Of a stretch of DNA of 64,000 bases, positions 58,939 to 64,000 are shown piece by piece. Origin of the DNA: Pestalotiopsis fici W106-1 (taxonomy: Eukaryota > Ascomycota > Sordariomycetes > Amphisphaeriales > Sporocadaceae). Position 1 is the stretch's first letter; every line of letters starts with the position of its first letter. Under the pieces are notes generated by a model, which saw only the letters and a program-made list of their open reading frames with translations, was not told the DNA's origin and searched no databases. The stretch is from positions 2,642,593-2,706,592 of the forward strand of contig NW_006917097.1 in the NCBI RefSeq assembly GCF_000516985.1, given 5' to 3'. The position numbers and the translations under genes are program-made.

Positions 58939-61230
58939 ATCTCACTGAGAACCTAGATAGATTTCACGTGTTTAATGTATAAACAAATTGTTATTATCTC
59001 CGTCACCAACCGACCCCCAAAGTTGTCAATATGAAGGCTCCATCTCTCAAAAGAGATCAGCGCGGAAAATTTACTGCCGGAGCATATATACTTATTGCGA
59101 CGTCGTTGGGACTTTTTTATCATCATACGTGCCGAAGCATCTCTCGGCTATGTGGCTTGGATGATGATGTCTATATTGATAAACTTTCGATGATGACAAG
59201 AGAGTTTGCTAGGTTCCAGAGCCTCGGATCACTCAGCTCACAGTCTTGTGCGAATTCACCTGCCGAGTCTTATGACAGAGTTGGACTGAGGTACACTATT
59301 TCCCAAAATCTTGGGCCCCATGATTGAACGCCGTGCTGTCAATTGTAAAAATCCAAAGCAGTTATGGAGTGAACACCTTTTCTACCTCTAGTCTTCTAGG
59401 TCTTGGCGGCCCGAGTGGCCCTTCCCACAAGGGGAATCTCTTGATCAGATTCTTTTTGTGCAAAGGGTCTAGAACCCGACCTTTCCGAGCCAAGAATAAA
59501 GACTGACTTTACCCCTCCTGATCCGGTCATCGGCCCTGTCACAATGTACTGTTATGTGTTGTGCTTTGAGTCTTGGAGCCTATGAGGGGCAACGAATAAA
59601 CTGGATAAACTGGATTACCCAAGCGCTGATGGCAGGACTTGTGTGTGTTTTAAGAAAGAAAGAAAAAATTCGTTTCCGGGACGGTGTCTTGGGATTCTGC
59701 ACCTCGAAAGTCTAAATCCGGATCTTCTCCACCAACCGTGGCCAGTAACAACGTGGAAAAGCACCGCTCCTGGCCTAGCAACTTGGCAGTGGTACGTAGG
59801 CGTGTCTTAGCAGGCAGCAGTTGAAAACATGCCGCCCGGCAAACAGCCATTGTACACGTACTGAGCGGTTATTCTGAGAAGATCCCGGACGAGCTGAAGA
59901 AATCCGCAGTTGACGACAAATCCTCTGCTCGGCATTCGTTGCTCAAAAGGAATTGTGGGTGATGATACGCAAGCCAAGCTTCTGTAAGGCGCAGATCGTC
60001 GGGGTCTCGAAGCGTCTGCGGAGCCCTGGGCAATGGGTTGCCAACGACCGAGAACCGATACCCGCTAATTTGGGTCATGATCCCTCTCGCACATCGCCGC
60101 ATATAGTCTTTCTAGAATAGAAGACATATTTCTTCTTTTGCTATGAAAGTGGTGCAGAACCTGCATTGATTGAAGTATAGAAGAATGTTGCTCGATTCAT
60201 GTCCTCGATGTGAATATTCTTCCTCTCTAGCATGGAACATTCTCTCCTAGAACCAAGGTCCAAAAGTGTGGCCGCGGGACGCGACGGTTGAGAAATTTTC
60301 AAACTAACCAACGGCGATTTGCCGCGTTCCTGGACTAAAACCGCACCATCCGTTTGGTCCGGCGTGGTGACCCAGGTCTTGGCCCAGCTCAGCAAGCTCC
60401 CGCGTGGCCGGCTCACGTCACTACGGCCGGGATAGGGGGCGGCTGAGCTTGGCACTGGGGGAAAACCAGCGACGCTACTGCAGGACCGTGAGTTGCGTGC
60501 AGCTTCTGCTGTTCCTGTGTGTGTGTAGGGCGGGACGATTACCGGGCGAGTGGGAGGAAGTGATCCGCAGCCAGGATCTGTTGTGGAGGAACGATTTGGT
60601 AACTGGAAACAAAATCTGAGTATCCGATGCCTCCGACCTGCAGCAGACATCGGACCTTCTAACGAGCAGCAAGCCAAGTTACCGAAGCCACGTTTGGCAA
60701 TGCCTCGAAGCCCTACTGCGTAATCTTTACCACATTGTTACATGGCGCCTGGCATCTGAGGAACAAAAAAGACTAGAGATCCATACTAATGGGACCTGGA
60801 CTTGTGGTGGCGCGGGGGGCCGCGAATATTCGAGTCAGCACACGGAGGAAACTCGACTGATTGGTGCATACTATTCCCAGGGGTAGCGGATTGCTCCATT
60901 GCTACCCATTCTATACTGTTCAAAGTAGACATGAGACTGTTAACGTTGCTAGACTGACGCGGAATTTTGGATGGTGCTATGTAATCATGAGTCGTTCTGA
61001 GAGTTCTGGCCAACCAACCCCATCATCTCCCATGTTTGTATGAGATGTATATAGACCAGTGCCTTCCCCCTCCATAATGGAATTGGTTGTTGATCCTCAA
61101 GTTGCACTTTGACAGTCCTTCCTTCATCTGTCACCTACATTCATTACTTTGTATTTGCCTCGTGGCAATACACTGCATTCATTACCATCACAGCTACCTT
61201 CTTTTATAGCTAGCCTATACCAACATCAGG
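58939..61230. other. Gene-poor region
   Basis: About 2.3 kb. The longest frame, 178 aa minus at 60141-60677, is rich in Ser/Pro/Arg and shows no domain, so I do not call it. The last 150 bp are the leader of the secreted gene. Confidence 0.45.
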
Positions 61231-62085
61231 ATGTTGTTCTCAGTTTCTACCGTAGCCATGATGGCGCTGACCGCCTCAGCCATTCCCTTCCAGCCGGCTG
61301 GTTCCCTTGTACGCAAAGAGTTTCCCTCCTTGAACGAGACAGGCCCCGGCAACTCAACTGGTATCAACGGAACACACCACAATGGAACACACCACGGCAC
61401 CCACCAAAGCAACGCAGCAAAGCGCTCCGTCTCTCCTTTCTGGAAGAACCACAGCATGGAGAAGAGGACGGATTGTGTCAGCACCCCTTCATCAAGCACC
61501 AGTGACACGGACGATGGAGGAAGGGGCATCACCATTACAAACTCGGACAGCGAGAGCCGGGGATACTATGTGTATGCCAACGGCTGCGACACTGTCCCCT
61601 ACCGGTACCTGTGGATCGACGCCGGTGACTCGGCCTTTATCACCCTGCCCGAGGCCTTCCAGGGCCGCATCACCCGCGGCACCGACGAGTACAACCTCGC
61701 GGGCTGCACCTCGGATGAGTGGCTCGGCACCTGGTTCGAGATTGGCTACGACAGCGACGGCACAGGCTGGGCCGACGTGAGTCTGATCCGGGGCTGCGAC
61801 GGCGCCATCACCATTGACAGCGGCGACGGCACGGGGGCCTCGACGGGCTTCAGCGAGTGGATCCTCGACGGCGCCCCCGACTCGGCCTACGCCACCAAGC
61901 CCAGCGGCGCCTCGGTGCTCGCGGCCAGCGAGGGCCTCGACGGCGTCCTCAACACCGTCGTCCGCGACTGGTACATTTCCGAGCTAGGCACCACCCAGGC
62001 CTACGTCGACGACTACCACGGCAACCCCGTCATCACCTCGAGCAACGGCCGCTTCAATACCACTTGGCTCGAGGGACGACCTTAA
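61231..62085 (+). CDS. Secreted Cys-containing protein with His-rich pro-region
   Basis: Single exon, 284 aa. MLFSVSTVAMMALTASAIPF is a signal peptide. It is followed by about 60 residues with repeated N-G-T-H-H units and glycosylation sites (NETGPGNSTG, NGTHHNGTHHGTH), then two Lys-Arg processing sites (AAKRS and MEKRT). The mature part (from about residue 82) is a beta-rich acidic domain with an ordered Cys set: GCDTVPYRYLWI, AGCTSDEWLG, WFEIGYDSDGTGWADVS, RGCDGAITI. The layout is faintly thaumatin/Bys1-like, but I cannot assign a family. The third codon position is strongly GC-biased in the mature part. Function unknown; a cell wall or secreted effector-like role is possible (guess). Confidence 0.82.
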   Translation: MLFSVSTVAMMALTASAIPFQPAGSLVRKEFPSLNETGPGNSTGINGTHHNGTHHGTHQSNAAKRSVSPFWKNHSMEKRTDCVSTPSSSTSDTDDGGRGITITNSDSESRGYYVYANGCDTVPYRYLWIDAGDSAFITLPEAFQGRITRGTDEYNLAGCTSDEWLGTWFEIGYDSDGTGWADVSLIRGCDGAITIDSGDGTGASTGFSEWILDGAPDSAYATKPSGASVLAASEGLDGVLNTVVRDWYISELGTTQAYVDDYHGNPVITSSNGRFNTTWLEGRP

Positions 62086-64000
62086 CGAATTTGACCAAAA
62101 GAAATGAAATGAGAATCAGCAGGATATAGAATGGGAAAATAAATAAAATTACATGTTGACTGACACTTGTCCAACGAAGCATGTATCTTGTTGCTGTTCT
62201 GTTCCCATTGTCATGAATGCGTGAAAACAAGTGTGGTATGATGATAGCTCCTCAAGACATGGAATTCGTCGTGTTGATGAAATGGAAAGAGATTAGCAAA
62301 GTATCTGTCTCGACGCATCTTGGTATTTGAGATCGAGCTCAACATAGATGATGTCTAAACTCTGGCAAAGTGATGCTTAGCCCTATAGTAAGCCACCTGG
62401 CCTGGCTAATCAAATGCGGTAAGGTGTCGCGAGGCCCCTTTCTGCGCCATACTGCAGAGGCGTGTTTCGACGCTGGGATATTCTCGAAATAAATTGAATA
62501 TGATGAGGCTTGCGTATGCAGCTCCCAACTCAATTCAATTGAAAACATTGTTGTGAATAATGGAACACCTGGCTTTGAGTGTCATTTGGTGTAAACTTAC
62601 ACCGGTATGCCAGGCGAACAATCTACCGGTCAAGTAGTATAAGCTGCAAATAGGTACGAACTATAGCGGGGAAACGGGCAATCCTCGCAAAGCATGGACG
62701 TTGAAAACAACAAGCCGTTGGGTGCAAAAAGGAGACTGAGATATGGGGATTCGCACTCACCTGAAGAACAAAGCGTATTCAGTATAATGACCGCAAAATG
62801 TCAAAGTGTAAAATGTGTATGTCTTGTCGAAATGTTGGCTAGCCGCTTTACTCGGGACCCCATATGCGCACTACCGGTAGTGCTGTCCAAGCACTTTTAG
62901 CGGTCAATATATCTCCTAATGCCGCCGGCACTAGGATTCCTTACCTCATGTTGATTCTTCAGTTCCAACGTTGAAGCACTGCCGTACTCTGGAAAAGGCT
63001 CGGCAGTACTTGGAACTGGCGGACTTCTCTTCGGACGAGCAATCGGATTACCGGCAATCTCGGCTCGGTCCATCAAGTCGTCTCCTTCTGGGGTTTCCCA
63101 CCGTATGTTGCTTATTCTGTGCAACTGCAACGATGATCGCAGTCACGACTTGGTCCCCTTGCCCGAGATTGACTGATGACAAGTCAAATAGACATCCGTT
63201 GTCACCTTTTACCTAATACCCGCATATGTTGACTTTGACAACTAAGTGATCCAATTTATTTGGTTATGCGCGCAAAAAGAGCAGAGGATCCCTTAGTCTC
63301 TCCACATGTGCCTTGAGTGAGAATCTCAACACCAAGAAAAAGGTCGCTTTCATGACCAGGGGTAAATGTACGCAATGTCATCCCATCGTTCGAATATACA
63401 AAAGGCTGAGCGCAAATGCAAATGTACATCCGAAAGGCATGAAGGCGCAGCCTCTTGTTTAGTCAATACCCCGAACAACTCGTATTGCTTGGTCTCGTCT
63501 CGAAACAATGTGTTGTTCAGGTAGAACGCACCGCATAGGCACGCCTATGGGTATTATGGATTCGGTTCACCCCGGGCGGCAGGGAGGCCGGTAGTGCCAG
63601 CGCCAAGAGAGCGTGCGTAATAAGCCGCCGTTGCAGGCGTAGTAGTATCGACCCCAGATTTATTTTTGTCAGACCCGGTATCCTCTGGACGTACATCGTA
63701 GCAGGTAATTATCACTTGACATGCCGAGGCCAAAATGGACAAACGAAGCGCCTTCTATGGACGGCCTCTTTGGATACTTTTCTCCAAGCGAGCTCACTTC
63801 CCTGAACATGTTCTCCAATACGGCCCCTTGCGCTCATTGAAAGACTGTCGATCACTCGAAACTTCAGACGACGGGAACCGCCAGCGCGTTTATCTGCTAA
63901 CCTTAATCCTGGCGAGTAGCTCTTGGCACAGGGGCACTGCGTGGTTCTGCTAGATTGAAAGTGGAACCAGGAACATGGAGCCGCATCTGTTAGCGCAAGG
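62086..64000. other. Gene-poor right end
   Basis: About 1.9 kb, mostly AT-rich. Only frames under 90 aa and no recognisable domain or RNA gene. The window may cut a gene beyond its right edge. Confidence 0.4.

Noticed and set aside
60141..60677. 178-aa minus-strand frame
   Set aside because: Ser/Pro/Arg-rich composition without any motif; fits a chance frame in GC-rich spacer DNA.
1..64000. tRNA genes, CRISPR arrays, transposases, reverse transcriptases
   Set aside because: I looked for box B-like GTTCGA words, regular short repeats and transposon protein motifs by eye. The few GTTCGA matches fall inside coding exons. A tRNAscan-SE and RepeatMasker run would be needed to exclude degenerate copies.

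Overview
The window is nuclear DNA of a filamentous ascomycete, most likely a sordariomycete (Hypocreales is my guess, not proven). The evidence is short introns of about 48-140 bp with GT..AG ends and CTRAY-like branch points, Zn2Cys6 regulators, HET-domain genes, a Ppo-type oxylipin synthase and MFS permeases of fungal type. I joined the exons by eye, using frame, splice sites and protein-family consistency. They are models, not transcript evidence.

Layout. 0.2-3.1 kb is housekeeping: a JmjC/cupin-8 protein divergent from the regulatory subunit of casein kinase 2. 5.1-15.9 kb is a first catabolic-looking block: aldehyde dehydrogenase, a Zn2Cys6 regulator, an ATP-grasp protein, a 135-aa Dabb protein in three short exons, a COG3618-type amidohydrolase and a Dal5-like permease. 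19-21.6 kb is a single-exon gene with two HET domains. 23.5-26.4 kb holds a secreted Ser-rich protein and an NmrA-like protein.

27.5-52.9 kb is the most interesting part. It holds a secreted SMP-30-like propeller protein, a secreted GH95 alpha-L-fucosidase, a FucP-type permease divergent from an ARA2-type aldose dehydrogenase, and an XlnR/AraR-type regulator. After a HET gene and a decayed HET-associated-type gene come an LDH2-family oxidoreductase, an RraA-like aldolase/lyase divergent from a COG3618 lactonase, and a class II aldolase. Read together they suggest import and oxidative, non-phosphorylating breakdown of L-fucose (or L-galactose / D-arabinose-like sugars): glycan -> sugar -> lactone -> aldonate -> 2-keto-3-deoxy acid -> pyruvate plus an aldehyde. 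I see no aldonate dehydratase in the window. CGG-N7-CCG palindromes (two 30 bp apart in the RraA/lactonase promoter, one upstream of LDH2, and an N8 version upstream of the aldolase) are candidate binding sites for the cluster regulator.

55.1-58.9 kb encodes a Ppo-type fatty-acid dioxygenase/P450 fusion. 61.2-62.1 kb encodes a secreted protein with a His-rich propeptide-like region. The rest, including 3.1-5.1, 15.9-19.0, 21.6-23.5, 52.9-55.1, 58.9-61.2 and 62.1-64 kb, is gene-poor.
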